Shown one piece after another: positions 36,705 to 46,913 of a stretch of DNA of 64,000 bases (the first letter of the stretch is position 1; every line of letters begins with the position of its first letter). The DNA comes from Pasteurellaceae bacterium Macca (lineage in GTDB: Bacteria > Pseudomonadota > Gammaproteobacteria > Enterobacterales > Pasteurellaceae). The position numbers and the translations under genes were made by a program. The notes beneath the pieces were generated by a model. It did no database searches. It saw only the letters and a list, made by a program, of their open reading frames with translations, and was not told where the DNA came from. The stretch covers positions 124,001 to 188,000 of the forward strand of contig LVZB01000030.1 of assembly GCA_023101485.1 (NCBI GenBank), read 5' to 3'.

Positions 36705-37631
36705 GTGTCAGAAAAAGCCCAATCACAAACACACCGCCAACAATTAAACGCGTTAAACAATGTGGTGGCTATTGGCGGTGGCCACGGCTTAGGAAGAGTG
36801 CTTTCTGCCCTCTCTTTTTTAAAAGAACGTCTAACGGGGGTTGTGGCGACCACCGATAATGGCGGTTCAACCGGCAGAATCCGCGCTCAACACGGTGGTA
36901 TTGCTTGGGGCGATTTACGCAACTGCTTAACTCAAATTATCGTCAAGCCGACCGTTGCTTCCTCCCTCTTTGAATATCGCTTTACAGGCTCTGGCGAACT
37001 TGCGGGACATAATCTCGGCAATTTAATTTTAACTGCCCTTGAAGATATGAAAATCCGCCCCCTGACAGGGCTTGATTTAGTGAGAGATCTGCTCCACGTT
37101 CGCGTTGGTTTGATGCCCATGTCGGAATCCCCTGTTCATTTATCCAGCCATTTAACCTCTGGGGAAACCATTCTTGGGGAAGTGTCTATTGACGGGCTCG
37201 GGGAACTGCCTTGCTCCCTTTCTCTTGATCCCCCTGTGCCTGCCACGCCAGAAGTGCTGAGTAAAATTGAACAAGCCGAACTGATTATTCTCGGGCCGGG
37301 GAGCTTTTTTACTAGCGTGATGCCAAGCCTGTTAATCCCTGAAATTGCCCAAACAATTCGCCATTGCCAAGGCAAAGTGATTTTTATTGATAATATCGGC
37401 AAAGAACACGGCATTGCTGGCACGCTTTCCTTAGCCGACCGTCTGACTTGGTTGGAAGAACAGATCGGTGATAAACGCGTAAATGGCGTGATTACCACAC
37501 CACAGGAAGCCCCTTGCCTACCACCTCATATTCAGCTTCATCGCCAAGCCCTAAGTGCCGATGATGTTAGTTATCGCCACGATAGAGATCGCCTCCTTGA
37601 AGCAATGAATTCCCTCCTGCCTCGACTTTAA
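36705..37631 (+). CDS. YvcK/YbhK-like UDP-GlcNAc-binding protein (CofD fold)
   Basis: Family of gluconeogenesis/cell-shape factors related to CofD. I prefer GTG 36705 (308 aa; E. coli YbhK is 302), preceded by GAGG; ATG 36690 and 36663 inside perM are alternatives. Motifs: VVAIGGGHGLGRVLSAL, VATTDNGGSTGRIR, GIAWGDLRNCL, GELAGHNLGNLIL, LIILGPGSFFTSVMPSLL and C-terminal VSYRHDRDRLLEAM. Translational coupling to perM is likely from the one-base gap. Confidence 0.92.
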   Translation: MSEKAQSQTHRQQLNALNNVVAIGGGHGLGRVLSALSFLKERLTGVVATTDNGGSTGRIRAQHGGIAWGDLRNCLTQIIVKPTVASSLFEYRFTGSGELAGHNLGNLILTALEDMKIRPLTGLDLVRDLLHVRVGLMPMSESPVHLSSHLTSGETILGEVSIDGLGELPCSLSLDPPVPATPEVLSKIEQAELIILGPGSFFTSVMPSLLIPEIAQTIRHCQGKVIFIDNIGKEHGIAGTLSLADRLTWLEEQIGDKRVNGVITTPQEAPCLPPHIQLHRQALSADDVSYRHDRDRLLEAMNSLLPRL

Positions 37632-37705
37632 AACTTGCAAGGGGGGAAGTTTGAGTATAAATTTGCAAACTTTTCTAATAATTTAACCGCTTGTAAGGAA
37701 TTTTC

Positions 37706-38791
37706 GTGCGTGTAACCGACTTCCATTTTGATCTTCCGGACGAACTTATCGCCCGTTACCCTACCCCAGAACGTACCGCTAGCCGTTTGCTTTATCTCAA
37801 CGGCGAAACAGGGGAATATGGCGATCAACAGTTCCCCGATCTCCTTAGCCACCTCCATGAAGGTGACCTATTAATTTTTAATAACACCAGAGTGATTCCT
37901 GCTCGCCTGTATGGGCGAAAAGCCACTGGGGGAAAAGTGGAAGTCCTCGTTGAACGTGTGTTAGATGAATACCGCTGTTTAGCCCATATCCGTTCCTCCA
38001 AAGCACCCAAAGTAGGAGCAGAAATTATTTTAGGGGAAGATAAACTCGGCGAAGGTCAAGGCTTCCAAGCCACCATGGTCGCACGCCACGATGCCCTGTT
38101 CGAATTAGCCTTTCATGCCCAACAACCGCTGTTTGAATTGCTCCAACAAGCCGGCCATATGCCGTTACCGCCCTACATCGACCGCCCTGATGAAGATGCC
38201 GACCAAGAACGCTATCAAACCGTATATAGCCAAGTGTTAGGTGCAGTAGCAGCCCCAACTGCAGGGCTTCATTTTGATAATGGCATGTTAGAAAAACTAC
38301 GAGAAAAAGGGGTAGATACTGCTTTTGTTACCCTACACGTTGGGGCAGGAACATTTCAGCCGGTGCGAGTTGAGACCCTAGAAGCTCATAAAATGCACTC
38401 AGAATTTGCTGAAGTCAGTCAAGAGGTCGTGGATAAAATCCTTGCCACCAAAGCAAAGGGCAAACGGGTAATTTGCGTCGGCACAACCTCTGTACGCTCC
38501 ATTGAAAGTGCTGCCCAATGGGCGGAGAAATCGGGGCAACTTATTGCTCCATTCCGAAGTGATACGGCAATTTTTCTCTACCCCGGCAAAACATTTCGGG
38601 TCGTTGATGCCTTAGTCACGAATTTCCATTTACCTGAATCAACGTTGATTATGCTCGTTTCTGCCTTTGCTGGTTATCAACACTGTATGAAGGCTTATGC
38701 CCACGCGGTTGAAGCGCAATATCGCTTTTTCAGCTATGGTGATGCGATGTTTATCACGAAAAATCCGCACGCCTTGCAGGACTTACCTTAA
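37706..38791 (+). CDS. queA: tRNA preQ1(34) S-adenosylmethionine ribosyltransferase-isomerase
   Basis: Converts preQ1-tRNA to epoxyqueuosine-tRNA. 361 aa; starts at GTG 37706 ([19 protein letters not shown]) after TAAGGAA. Conserved: [61 protein letters not shown] and [18 protein letters not shown]. tgt, often adjacent, is not in the window. A degenerate USS lies just before the ribosome site. A bidirectional terminator follows. Confidence 0.97.
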   Translation: MRVTDFHFDLPDELIARYPTPERTASRLLYLNGETGEYGDQQFPDLLSHLHEGDLLIFNNTRVIPARLYGRKATGGKVEVLVERVLDEYRCLAHIRSSKAPKVGAEIILGEDKLGEGQGFQATMVARHDALFELAFHAQQPLFELLQQAGHMPLPPYIDRPDEDADQERYQTVYSQVLGAVAAPTAGLHFDNGMLEKLREKGVDTAFVTLHVGAGTFQPVRVETLEAHKMHSEFAEVSQEVVDKILATKAKGKRVICVGTTSVRSIESAAQWAEKSGQLIAPFRSDTAIFLYPGKTFRVVDALVTNFHLPESTLIMLVSAFAGYQHCMKAYAHAVEAQYRFFSYGDAMFITKNPHALQDLP

Positions 38792-38817
38792 TCCCCTTTT
38801 CTCACTAAACCGAAAAA

Positions 38818-38854
38818 CAAAAAGGCGAATAATCAGATTATTCACCTTTTTTTT
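38818..38854. terminator. Bidirectional terminator queA/maeB
   Basis: AAAAAGG-GAATAATC pairs with GATTATTC-CCTTTTT with one mismatch; A-run before, T-run after. It lies between convergent genes. Confidence 0.88.
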
Positions 38855-38864
38855 ACCCTAAAAA

Positions 38865-41135
38865 TTAAGCATTTTGAGCTTTCACCGCAGCAAATGCCAC
38901 CATATTGATAATACGGCGAACAGAAGAGACTGGTGTGAGAATATGCGCCGATTTATTCACGCCCATCAGGATTGGTCCTACCGTAATCGCTGTTGTGGTT
39001 GCACGTAGAAGGTTATAACTGATCCGTGCCGATTCCATATTTGGCATGACTAATAGATTTGCCGAGCCTTTTAATGGGCTATCTGGCATCGCTTCTTGGC
39101 GTAATTTTTCCGAAAGGGCAATATCGCCGTGCATTTCGCCGTCAATCATTAACGCTGGATCACGCTGTTGCACAAGGCTTAATACCTCACGCATTTTCGG
39201 CGCACCAAGGGTATTTGATGAACCAAAGTTAGAGTGAGAAATCAGTGCCACTGCTGGCTCAATCCCAAAGCGTTTGATCTCATTTGAAGCCATTAAAGTA
39301 ATTTCTGCTAACTCTTCAGCACTTGGATCAGCATTGACGTAAGTATCCGTAATAAACACATTCCCCGTTGGTAGCACAAGGCTATTGAGCGCTGCGGGTA
39401 CTTTCACGCCAGCTTTCATACCAATAATATCTTTAATCGCCTCTAAATGACGGCTATAAGAACCAAACAAGCCACAAACTAAGCCATCAGCGTAGCCCAT
39501 TTCCACTAATAGCGAGGCAATAACCGTACTATTTGAGATGGTAACACGTTTTGCAATGGTTTCCGTAATGCCACGGCGTTTCATTAAATCATAATAACGT
39601 TGCCATAATTCGCCATGACGGGCATCACTTTCATTATTAACGATCTCAAAATCTTGCCCTGCCACTAAGTGTAAACCTAAGCGTTTAATTTTGGCTTCAA
39701 TAATATGCGGGCGGCCAATCAAAATCGGCGATGCTAAGCCCATCGAAACAATCTCTTGGGTAGCGTGGAGAACTTTATCCTCCTCCCCTTCGGCAAGCAC
39801 AATGCGTTGTTTATCTGCTTTGGCTTGGCTAAAAATCGGTTTCATAAAGAGATTGGTTTTATACACAAATTGAGTGAGTTTTTCGTGATAGGCTTCCCAA
39901 TCGGTAATTGGACGTGTTGCCACACCCGATTCCATTGCCGCTTTCGCCACCGCTGGCGCAATGCGAACAATTAAACGAGGATCAAACGGGCGAGGAATAA
40001 TATAATCAGGTCCAAAAGTTGTCCCTTCACCGCCATAAGCAGAAGTCACCACCTCATTTTGCTCTGCAAGGGCGAGATCAGCAATGGCATAGACTGCAAC
40101 ACGTTTCATCTCTTCATTGATGGTTGTTGCCCCCACATCTAATGCCCCACGGAAGATAAATGGGAAACAAAGCACGTTATTAACTTGGTTTGGATAATCC
40201 GAACGTCCAGTACAAACAATCGCATCAGGGCGTGCTGCTTTTGCTTCTGGTGGCGTAATTTCAGGATTTGGGTTAGCAAGGGCGAGAATAATCGGGTGAG
40301 CCGCCATAGTACGCACCATATCTTGGGTTAATGCTCCTGCTGCAGAGCAACCAAGGAAAATATCGGCATTAGGAATGGCATCGCCTAAAGTTCGCCAGCC
40401 GTTATCTTTAATCGCATAGGCTTTTTTGGTTTCGTCCATACGCTCATCACGATCTTGATAGATCACGCCTTTAGAGTCGCACACCACCATATTTTCCCGC
40501 TTCATCCCTAACGAGATAAGCAAGTTCAAACACGCAATGGAAGCCGCCCCAGCACCCGATGCCACGAGGCGAACATCTTCGATTTTTTTATCCACAATGC
40601 GTAAAGCGTTAATCACTGCTGCGGCACTGATAATCGCTGTGCCGTGTTGATCGTCATGGAAAACCGGAATATTCATCCGCTCACGGAGTTTTTGTTCAAT
40701 ATAGAAACACTCCGGTGCTTTAATATCTTCAAGATTAACGCCCCCGAAAGTCGGTTCAAGGGAGGCAATAATTTCAACCAGCTTTTCAGGATCTTTTTCA
40801 TTGATTTCAATATCAAAAACATTAATGCCGGCAAACTTTTTAAAGAGTACGCCCTTTCCTTCCATTACCGGTTTACCCGCCAATGCACCGATATTCCCTA
40901 AACCCAGCACCGCAGAACCATTGGAGATGACCGCCACTAAATTCCCTTTAGCGGTATATTTATAGGCAGCGAGGGGATCTTTTTCGATTTCTAAACAAGG
41001 TTCGGCAACACCGGGGGAGTAAGCAAGGGCAAGGTCACGTTGAGTAGCAAGGGATTTGGTCGGCGTCACTTCAATTTTGCCAGGAATAGGAAATTCATGA
41101 AAATCAAGTGCCGCTTGTCGGAGAGAATCAGACAT
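38865..41135 (-). CDS. maeB: NADP-dependent malic enzyme with a C-terminal Pta-like domain
   Basis: Oxidative decarboxylation of malate to pyruvate with NADP+. Start ATG 41135 ([16 protein letters not shown]), AGGAAA upstream, 756 aa as in other gamma-proteobacteria. N-terminal malic domain: [29 protein letters not shown]-binding domain: [19 protein letters not shown]. From about residue 430 a phosphotransacetylase-like regulatory domain follows ([45 protein letters not shown]), which binds acetyl-CoA in MaeB enzymes. Divergent from ilvIH. Confidence 0.97.
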   Translation of the reverse strand: MSDSLRQAALDFHEFPIPGKIEVTPTKSLATQRDLALAYSPGVAEPCLEIEKDPLAAYKYTAKGNLVAVISNGSAVLGLGNIGALAGKPVMEGKGVLFKKFAGINVFDIEINEKDPEKLVEIIASLEPTFGGVNLEDIKAPECFYIEQKLRERMNIPVFHDDQHGTAIISAAAVINALRIVDKKIEDVRLVASGAGAASIACLNLLISLGMKRENMVVCDSKGVIYQDRDERMDETKKAYAIKDNGWRTLGDAIPNADIFLGCSAAGALTQDMVRTMAAHPIILALANPNPEITPPEAKAARPDAIVCTGRSDYPNQVNNVLCFPFIFRGALDVGATTINEEMKRVAVYAIADLALAEQNEVVTSAYGGEGTTFGPDYIIPRPFDPRLIVRIAPAVAKAAMESGVATRPITDWEAYHEKLTQFVYKTNLFMKPIFSQAKADKQRIVLAEGEEDKVLHATQEIVSMGLASPILIGRPHIIEAKIKRLGLHLVAGQDFEIVNNESDARHGELWQRYYDLMKRRGITETIAKRVTISNSTVIASLLVEMGYADGLVCGLFGSYSRHLEAIKDIIGMKAGVKVPAALNSLVLPTGNVFITDTYVNADPSAEELAEITLMASNEIKRFGIEPAVALISHSNFGSSNTLGAPKMREVLSLVQQRDPALMIDGEMHGDIALSEKLRQEAMPDSPLKGSANLLVMPNMESARISYNLLRATTTAITVGPILMGVNKSAHILTPVSSVRRIINMVAFAAVKAQNA

Positions 41136-41507
41136 ACTATTTTCCTTCTGTTGAGCATAAAACGGCAATTATTCTACTCCTACTCTACTTAAATTACTAT
41201 TTTAGGGAATTTTAATTTTTCATAAATTTAGCAAAAATGTTAAGTTCTTCACATTTTTCACTTTTTATTTAATTTTAGCGATTTTATAAAATTTGGTGAA
41301 ATCTATTGATTTCACCTGTTTTGGCAAAATTAAAATCATAAAACCAAGATTTTTAAGAAATTAAAGTTTTTTATGCTGAATTTATTTCCTTTTTAAGGGA
41401 AATTTGTTGCTAGACAAGCGGTCATTTTTCTTGCTAGATTTGCACCATTCTGGTTAACGCAAACGTTTACGTTAGCTTTCATTTTAATTTGGTTAGTTGG
41501 AGGTCCA
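41136..41507. other. Divergent intergenic region maeB-ilvI
   Basis: 372 bp, very AT-rich. It holds a 9-bp inverted repeat GGTGAAATC-TATT-GATTTCACC (41295-41316), a USS (41414-41423) and a PurR-like palindrome (41457-41472) before a strong TTGGAGG site. I find no leader peptide rich in Leu, Val or Ile, so classical ilv attenuation is not supported. Confidence 0.7.
41457..41472 (+). promoter_or_regulatory. PurR/LacI-family operator upstream of ilvI
   Basis: ACGCAAACGTTTACGT matches the PurR consensus ACGCAAACGTTTGCGT at 15 of 16 positions, better than the site before purE. It is 35 bp upstream of the ilvI ATG. Another LacI-family protein could also be the ligand. Confidence 0.75.
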
Positions 41508-43229
41508 ATGAAGAAACTTTCAGGGGCGGAGATGATCGTCCAATCCTTACGGGACGAAGGCGTGGAATACGTTTTCGGTTATCCCGGCGGTTCAGTGTTA
41601 GATATTTATGATGCCATTCATACCCTCGGGGGGATAAAACACGTCCTCGTTCGCCACGAACAAGCCGCCGTGCATATGGCAGACGGCTATGCCCGCTCCA
41701 CTGGTAAAGTAGGCTGTGTGTTAGTCACCTCAGGGCCTGGGGCAACCAATGCGATTACGGGCATTGCCACCGCTTATTCCGATTCCATTCCCCTTGTGGT
41801 TTTTTCAGGGCAAGTGCCTTCAAGCTTAATTGGGAGCGATGCCTTCCAAGAGTGCGATATGATCGGCATCTCTCGCCCAGTGGTCAAACACAGCTTTTTA
41901 GTCAAACGGGCGGAGGATATTCCTGAAATCATCAAGAAAGCCTTCTATATTGCATTAAGTGGTCGCCCTGGCCCTGTGGTAATTGATGTGCCAAAAGATG
42001 TGGTCAATCCCGCGCTCAAATTTAATTATGAATACCCGAAAGAGATCGCCCTTCGCTCTTATAACCCAACGGTGCAAGGTCACAAAGGGCAGATTAAACG
42101 AGCTTTAAAAGCGATTATGGTGGCAAAAAAGCCGGTGCTTTTTGTCGGTGGGGGCGTGATTACCGCCGAAGCCCACCAAGAAGTGACAGAATTTGCTCAA
42201 AAACTCCACTTGCCGGTCACAAGCTCTTTAATGGGCTTAGGGGCTTACCCCAGCACGGATCAACAATTCCTCGGGATGCTCGGAATGCACGGCACTTATG
42301 AAGCGAATACCGCCATGCACGAAAGTGATTTAATCCTCGGCATTGGCGTGCGTTTTGATGATCGTACCACCAATAATCTCGCCAAATATTGCCCGAATGC
42401 CAAAGTCATTCACGTTGATATTGACCCTGCTTCTATCTCAAAAACCGTGCCGGCCTATATCCCGATTGTGGGGAGTGCGAAACACGTTTTACAGGAATTT
42501 TTAAGCCTATTAGAGGAAGAGAACCTGGCAAAACATCACACAAATTTGACCGCTTGGTGGGCACAAATTGCCCAATGGCAAGCCAAAGATTGCTTGCGTT
42601 ATGGACAGACCGATGTAATCAAGCCCCAAGAGGTTATCCGCACCATTTATAAACTCACTCAGGGCGAAGCCTATGTGGCATCGGATGTGGGGCAACACCA
42701 AATGTTCGCCGCACTCCACTACCCCTTTGACCAACCTCGCCGTTGGATCAACTCCGGCGGTTTAGGCACAATGGGCTTTGGTTTGCCGGCTGCGATTGGT
42801 GTGAAATTCGCTCATCCGGATGCCACCGTTGTTTGTGTCACCGGTGATGGCAGTATTCAAATGAATATCCAAGAGCTTTCCACCGCAAGCCAATATGACA
42901 CGCCGATTGTGATCGTTAGCCTTAACAACCGCTTTTTAGGAATGGTTAAACAGTGGCAGGATATTATTTATGCGGGGCGTCATTCCCACTCTTATATGAA
43001 CTCCTTGCCGGATTTCGTCAAACTTGCCGAAGCCTACGGCCACGTTGGGATTCAAATTAACCACCCCGACGAACTGGAAAGCAAACTGGCACAAGCCTTT
43101 GCGATTAAAGATAAATTGGTATTTGTGGATGTGTTAGTCGATGAAACCGAACACGTTTATCCAATGCAGATTCGTGGTGAATCAATGAAAGATATGATGC
43201 TTAGCAAAACGGAGAGAACAGATGCGTAG
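41508..43229 (+). CDS. ilvI: Acetolactate synthase isozyme III, large subunit
   Basis: ThDP- and FAD-dependent first common enzyme of branched-chain amino acid synthesis. 573 aa. ThDP glutamate in [20 protein letters not shown]/central domain VLFVGGGVI and [11 protein letters not shown], ThDP motif starting [10 protein letters not shown] and ending [12 protein letters not shown]. Start after TTGGAGG. The last eight bases overlap ilvH, so translation is coupled. A degenerate in-frame USS is near 42546. Confidence 0.98.
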   Translation: MKKLSGAEMIVQSLRDEGVEYVFGYPGGSVLDIYDAIHTLGGIKHVLVRHEQAAVHMADGYARSTGKVGCVLVTSGPGATNAITGIATAYSDSIPLVVFSGQVPSSLIGSDAFQECDMIGISRPVVKHSFLVKRAEDIPEIIKKAFYIALSGRPGPVVIDVPKDVVNPALKFNYEYPKEIALRSYNPTVQGHKGQIKRALKAIMVAKKPVLFVGGGVITAEAHQEVTEFAQKLHLPVTSSLMGLGAYPSTDQQFLGMLGMHGTYEANTAMHESDLILGIGVRFDDRTTNNLAKYCPNAKVIHVDIDPASISKTVPAYIPIVGSAKHVLQEFLSLLEEENLAKHHTNLTAWWAQIAQWQAKDCLRYGQTDVIKPQEVIRTIYKLTQGEAYVASDVGQHQMFAALHYPFDQPRRWINSGGLGTMGFGLPAAIGVKFAHPDATVVCVTGDGSIQMNIQELSTASQYDTPIVIVSLNNRFLGMVKQWQDIIYAGRHSHSYMNSLPDFVKLAEAYGHVGIQINHPDELESKLAQAFAIKDKLVFVDVLVDETEHVYPMQIRGESMKDMMLSKTERTDA

Positions 43230-43713
43230 AACATTATCCGTCTTATTAGAAAATGAATCGGGGGCGTTATCCCGCGTGGTTGCCCTCTTCTCACAACGTG
43301 GTTTTAATATTGAAAGTTTAACGGTTGCCCCAACAGACGATCCCAGCCTTTCACGGATGACGATTGTCGCCCAAGGCGAAGAACAAGTGTTAGAACAGAT
43401 TGAAAAACAGCTCCACAAACTCATTGATGTGTTTAAAGTGACGAATCTTAGCCACTGCGAACACGTTGAACGGGAAGTGCTACTGCTTAAAGTGCGCGCC
43501 ACCGGCTCGGTGCGTGATGAAATTAAGCGAATGGCGGATATTTTCCGAGGGCAAATTGTTGATATTACCCCGAAGCAATACACCATTCAGCTTTCTGGCA
43601 CAAGTGATAAGCTCAATGCCTTTATTGAAGCGGTGCAGGGGGAAACCACGATTATCGAAATCGTCCGCTCTGGCATTATCAGCCTTTCTCGGGGCGAAAA
43701 AAATGGCTTTTAA
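43222..43713 (+). CDS. ilvH: Acetolactate synthase isozyme III, small (regulatory) subunit
   Basis: Regulatory subunit that confers valine feedback control on IlvI. 163 aa: N-terminal ACT domain ([34 protein letters not shown]), linker [11 protein letters not shown], and C-terminal domain with [14 protein letters not shown] and [18 protein letters not shown]. Starts inside the end of ilvI (ATGCGTAG overlap). A terminator follows at 43747. Confidence 0.97.
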   Translation: MRRTLSVLLENESGALSRVVALFSQRGFNIESLTVAPTDDPSLSRMTIVAQGEEQVLEQIEKQLHKLIDVFKVTNLSHCEHVEREVLLLKVRATGSVRDEIKRMADIFRGQIVDITPKQYTIQLSGTSDKLNAFIEAVQGETTIIEIVRSGIISLSRGEKNGF

Positions 43714-43746
43714 GCCCTTGAAAAAAGCCAAAGCATAGACAAAATT

Positions 43747-43772
43747 AAAGGCGATATTAAATCGCCTTTTTC
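43747..43772 (+). terminator. Terminator of ilvIH
   Basis: AAAGGCGAT and ATCGCCTTT pair around ATTAA, followed by TTTCTATTTC; weak run of T. Confidence 0.8.
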
Positions 43773-43788
43773 TATTTCTTGATGTGGA

Positions 43789-45231
43789 TTAAAACAGCTT
43801 CTCCACATTCAAATACACCCGTTTTTTATCGTAGCCGTATAAATCCGGTAAATTGCTTTTAACACGATGCCAACTCAACGTCAGCTTTGGTGTGAACCCT
43901 TTGTAGTGCCAATCACTTTTCCACAGATTAAGCCTAACGGAAATCTCTTTATCGTGGCGAATTTTCTGCAAAATACGGTTCGGTGTGAGGTAACCTTTCT
44001 CCCCGTAGCTCAGATTTAAACGGCTATTGACATTCCCCCACCACTGTTGCCCCCAGCCTAAGCGGATACCACGGCGGTTGAAATCATAAATTGATGATTT
44101 AGCTCGCTCGCGGGAGTAATCCACCCCACCATAGAGATAGGTTTTCGGGCTAACAATGTGCATCAACGTAGCAGAATACAATCGGCCACGGTTATCGGCT
44201 AAACGCTCTTCCGCCGCCGATTGACGCGTACTGCCCCATTCACTGGCTAAGGATAACCGCCATTTTGGTGAGAACCAATGTTCAAATTCCCCACGAATCC
44301 CATTGCCTTTACTGTAACGATGCCCACCGAACCAACGGCGTTCATAAAAAGGCAACAAAGCAAAGGTATTGGTCATATTTTGGTAGTGATAGCCTAACGC
44401 CGTGCGGTTCGTCAAATCATCATAACGGTGATTATCCCAATACTGTTTGGCGAAGAAATCATTTTCAACACGCAGAGAATGATTCCTCCACAGAGCCCAT
44501 TTTTTCGCAATGCTGAACCCATATTGCACACCGTGGGCTTTTTGGGGGAGTGAATCGCTTGATTTTTGGAAAAGCGCATTCCCCACGCGAATGGTTTCGC
44601 TTGGCGAAGCGTTATTGACATTATTTTCCTGCAAGTAGCTGAAATTTAAAGAAAAATCCCACTCTTCACGCTGATTCAAACCCTGTAAATAGTAGGTAGT
44701 TGCCTGCTCGATGCTTGCCGGCAAAGGGCTTTGTTGTAACTGTTGAAAGTGAGATCGTGCAGATCGGTTTTGATAATCTTCAAACAACGTTCTGGCTAAT
44801 AAAAAACGCACTGGGGCAAATTCAGGGTGTTGGGCTAAAATGCCTTGAAGCAGGGCGATGCCTTCTTGTGGTTTATCTGCCAAAAGGGCTAAATGCGCTT
44901 TGGCATAATCAATCAGCACCGGGTCTGGGTTGGGCGTTTGTTGATACAACGCGAGTAAATCTGCCAAACGGGTAAACTGCTGGGCATCAATCATCTGATT
45001 TAATAATTGGCGAATCAGCTCCGGCTGTTGCAGAAGCTCGGCATCATTAAGCTCGATAATCTGTTCCCTGTCATGTTGTGCAAAATGTGGGGGAATTTTC
45101 TCCCCTTGGGTAGGGGTAATGGCGTCATTGGCAACGTGTAACGGGGCGTCGTTAATCGCCGAATTCACTTGGGCAATCGCCGATAACGGCAACCAAGATA
45201 AACAGAGAGATAAAGTAAAAATCGGTTTCAT
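43789..45231 (-). CDS. Slam: surface lipoprotein assembly modifier
   Basis: Outer-membrane translocon that moves lipoproteins (or hemophores) across the outer membrane. 480 aa: Sec signal peptide MKPIFTLSLCLSWLPLSAIA, an N-terminal periplasmic TPR-like helical domain (about 50-195: LADLLALYQQTPN, PQEGIALLQGILAQHPEFAP, RFLLARTLFEDYQNRSA), then a DUF560-type 14-strand barrel (GYHYQNMTNTFALLPFYERR, GVDYSRERAKSSIYDFNRRG, RIRLGW-type strands) ending in aromatic F as outer-membrane barrels do. It follows a surface-lipoprotein gene across a 63-bp gap with a hairpin, the usual substrate-plus-Slam order. Confidence 0.92.
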   Translation of the reverse strand: MKPIFTLSLCLSWLPLSAIAQVNSAINDAPLHVANDAITPTQGEKIPPHFAQHDREQIIELNDAELLQQPELIRQLLNQMIDAQQFTRLADLLALYQQTPNPDPVLIDYAKAHLALLADKPQEGIALLQGILAQHPEFAPVRFLLARTLFEDYQNRSARSHFQQLQQSPLPASIEQATTYYLQGLNQREEWDFSLNFSYLQENNVNNASPSETIRVGNALFQKSSDSLPQKAHGVQYGFSIAKKWALWRNHSLRVENDFFAKQYWDNHRYDDLTNRTALGYHYQNMTNTFALLPFYERRWFGGHRYSKGNGIRGEFEHWFSPKWRLSLASEWGSTRQSAAEERLADNRGRLYSATLMHIVSPKTYLYGGVDYSRERAKSSIYDFNRRGIRLGWGQQWWGNVNSRLNLSYGEKGYLTPNRILQKIRHDKEISVRLNLWKSDWHYKGFTPKLTLSWHRVKSNLPDLYGYDKKRVYLNVEKLF

Positions 45232-45253
45232 AATCAGGCTATTTGGCTAAAAG

Positions 45254-45280
45254 GCAGAAAAAGCCCGCCAAAGCGGGCTT
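45254..45280 (-). terminator. Hairpin between the lipoprotein gene and Slam
   Basis: AAGCCCGC and GCGGGCTT form an 8-bp stem with a 4-base loop; on the minus strand it is followed by TTTTTCTGCC. It can act as a partial terminator that keeps Slam below its substrate. Confidence 0.8.
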
Positions 45281-45294
45281 GGAAATGGCAAAGA

Positions 45295-46863
45295 TTATTT
45301 TTTCTCTACCGCAGGGTAAGAGTAGTTCCCTTCACGGGTGCCGCCGAAGATAAAATCACGCCCTGTTTTTAATCGGTAATCCGATTCATTTGGTCTTAAC
45401 TTATCTTCATAATTGTTAAAGTACCCTTTACCAACAACCTCTTCACCATCTGGACCAACAAATCGCCCTTCATACCAACCTTGATTTTTATTAAAATCTA
45501 ACTTCGTCGGTAGCAGTTTGCTATCACTGGTCACCTTACCTTCAAAGAATAACTGCCCCTGATTGGTACTCTTAATTTTGGTTTCGGTTAAGAGGGCATT
45601 ATCCATTACTTTCGTATCAAAGGATTTAATCTCCCCACTCACTTTTTGGTTTTGGAAGTCGGCATTTAACACGAGATCCCCTAAATAGCGATCTTTAGGA
45701 ATAACTGCTTTCTTTTTAAAACTTACATAATCTTCTGGAGTTACGTAGTACCCTACTCTTCCAATTCTTGCATAATGCTCTGAATCTAACACTTTCCCCT
45801 TATAGGTGGCTTTATTCACAGAGATCTCAAATCCCTTTCTTAAGTCCTCTTTCGCTACAATCGCATAACCACCCTGAAGAAATTCAAGATTGCCTTGACC
45901 TGCTGGTGTATTGATATATTTAGGTTCTTTGGAATTATCCCACACCGCATAGCTGGAATATTTTTGATTTACAAACACAACATCGAGCACATCAAGTGCA
46001 TCCGCCGTGTCGCTATTCGGTTGAAGGTGCTGGATTTTATTTGGGTTTATTTCATAACCGGATAAATCAAAATCAGGCGTTGCTCTTCGCACAGATTTTA
46101 AGACACCATTATCATTTTTAAAATATTTGTTGTATTCACGACCATAGCCACCTCTATATGGTTGGTAAATATCATTGATAATCTTTGGATTTTGCCCTGA
46201 TTGGGTATCATAAAAGCCACCAGCTCCTTGCGGTAAAAGAACACGCCATTTTCCTTCGTTATGCAGATTTTTTTCTAATGCAGCACGCTCTTCAATCACT
46301 TGTTGTTTTTTCGCCTCGGCTTCTTTGGCTGCCTTGGCTTTGCGTTCTTCTTCGGCTTTTAATTTTGCCTCTTCTGCTTTTTTGGCTTTAAGCTCTTGCT
46401 CAGCTTTTAATTTCGCCTCTTCTGCTTTTTTGGCTTTAAGCTCTTGCTCAGCTTTTAATTTCGCCTCTTCTGCTTTTTTGGCTTTAAGCTCTTGCTCAGC
46501 TTTTAATTTCGCCGCTTCCGCTTCTTTCGCTTTTTGAGCAGCTTCTGCTTTCGCTTTCTCCGCTTCTTTTGCTTTACGTTCTGCATCCGCTTTTTCTGCC
46601 GCATTTTTAGCATTCATTTTTGCTTTTTCGGCTTCTTTGGCTTTCTGAGCTGCTTCAGCTTTCGCTTTTTCTGCGGCTTCTGCTTTACGCTGTGCTTCGG
46701 ATTTTGCTTGTTCAGCATGATTGCCTTGGCCCTGTACCATTGGTTTTGCCGGTGTGATATTTTTCTCAACCGGTTTTGCATCTTCATGATGGCTACTACA
46801 TGCTGATACGGCTAATCCAACAAAGAGTGCGGTAGCCGTCATTTTAAATGTACGATTTAACAT
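45295..46863 (-). CDS. Probable Slam-dependent surface lipoprotein with charged repeats
   Basis: 522 aa from ATG 46863 (MLNRTFKMTATALFVGLAVS, then AC): signal peptide with lipobox LAVSAC, Cys22. The frame continues to 46944 without support. After a short linker comes a long Ala/Lys/Glu coiled coil (about 55-205), including three perfect 16-residue repeats of KLKAEQELKAKKAEEA. The C-terminal half (about 225-522) is non-repetitive and ends in a TbpB/FHbp-like beta-barrel: LNADFQNQKVSGEIKSF, QLFFEGKVTSDS and GRFVGPDGEEVVGKGYF. That last motif is characteristic of Slam substrates. Ligand unknown. Confidence 0.85.
   Translation of the reverse strand: MLNRTFKMTATALFVGLAVSACSSHHEDAKPVEKNITPAKPMVQGQGNHAEQAKSEAQRKAEAAEKAKAEAAQKAKEAEKAKMNAKNAAEKADAERKAKEAEKAKAEAAQKAKEAEAAKLKAEQELKAKKAEEAKLKAEQELKAKKAEEAKLKAEQELKAKKAEEAKLKAEEERKAKAAKEAEAKKQQVIEERAALEKNLHNEGKWRVLLPQGAGGFYDTQSGQNPKIINDIYQPYRGGYGREYNKYFKNDNGVLKSVRRATPDFDLSGYEINPNKIQHLQPNSDTADALDVLDVVFVNQKYSSYAVWDNSKEPKYINTPAGQGNLEFLQGGYAIVAKEDLRKGFEISVNKATYKGKVLDSEHYARIGRVGYYVTPEDYVSFKKKAVIPKDRYLGDLVLNADFQNQKVSGEIKSFDTKVMDNALLTETKIKSTNQGQLFFEGKVTSDSKLLPTKLDFNKNQGWYEGRFVGPDGEEVVGKGYFNNYEDKLRPNESDYRLKTGRDFIFGGTREGNYSYPAVEKK
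46367..46510 (-). repeat. Three 48-bp in-frame tandem repeats
   Basis: Units at 46367-46414, 46415-46462 and 46463-46510 are identical. Each encodes 16 residues of the coiled coil, so copy-number change keeps the frame but alters stalk length. Degenerate flanking copies extend on both sides. Confidence 0.93.
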
Positions 46864-46913
46864 AGAAATTACCTCTAAAAGAATAAAGCTTGCCCCAATG
46901 GCAAGCGCGCAAT

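Noticed and set aside
38865-41135. maeB as a fusion unique to this organism
   Set aside because: A C-terminal Pta-like domain is the normal architecture of MaeB; its resemblance to the pta gene at the left edge is expected.
41238-41273. Short ORF before ilvI as an attenuation leader peptide
   Set aside because: The peptide (MLSSSHFSLFI) lacks runs of Leu, Val or Ile codons and is not followed by a terminator/antiterminator pair.
46325-46806. Hydrophobic Phe/Cys-rich ORFs opposite the lipoprotein repeats
   Set aside because: They mirror the KAEAAQKAKEAE repeats on the coding strand; no ribosome sites or family similarity.
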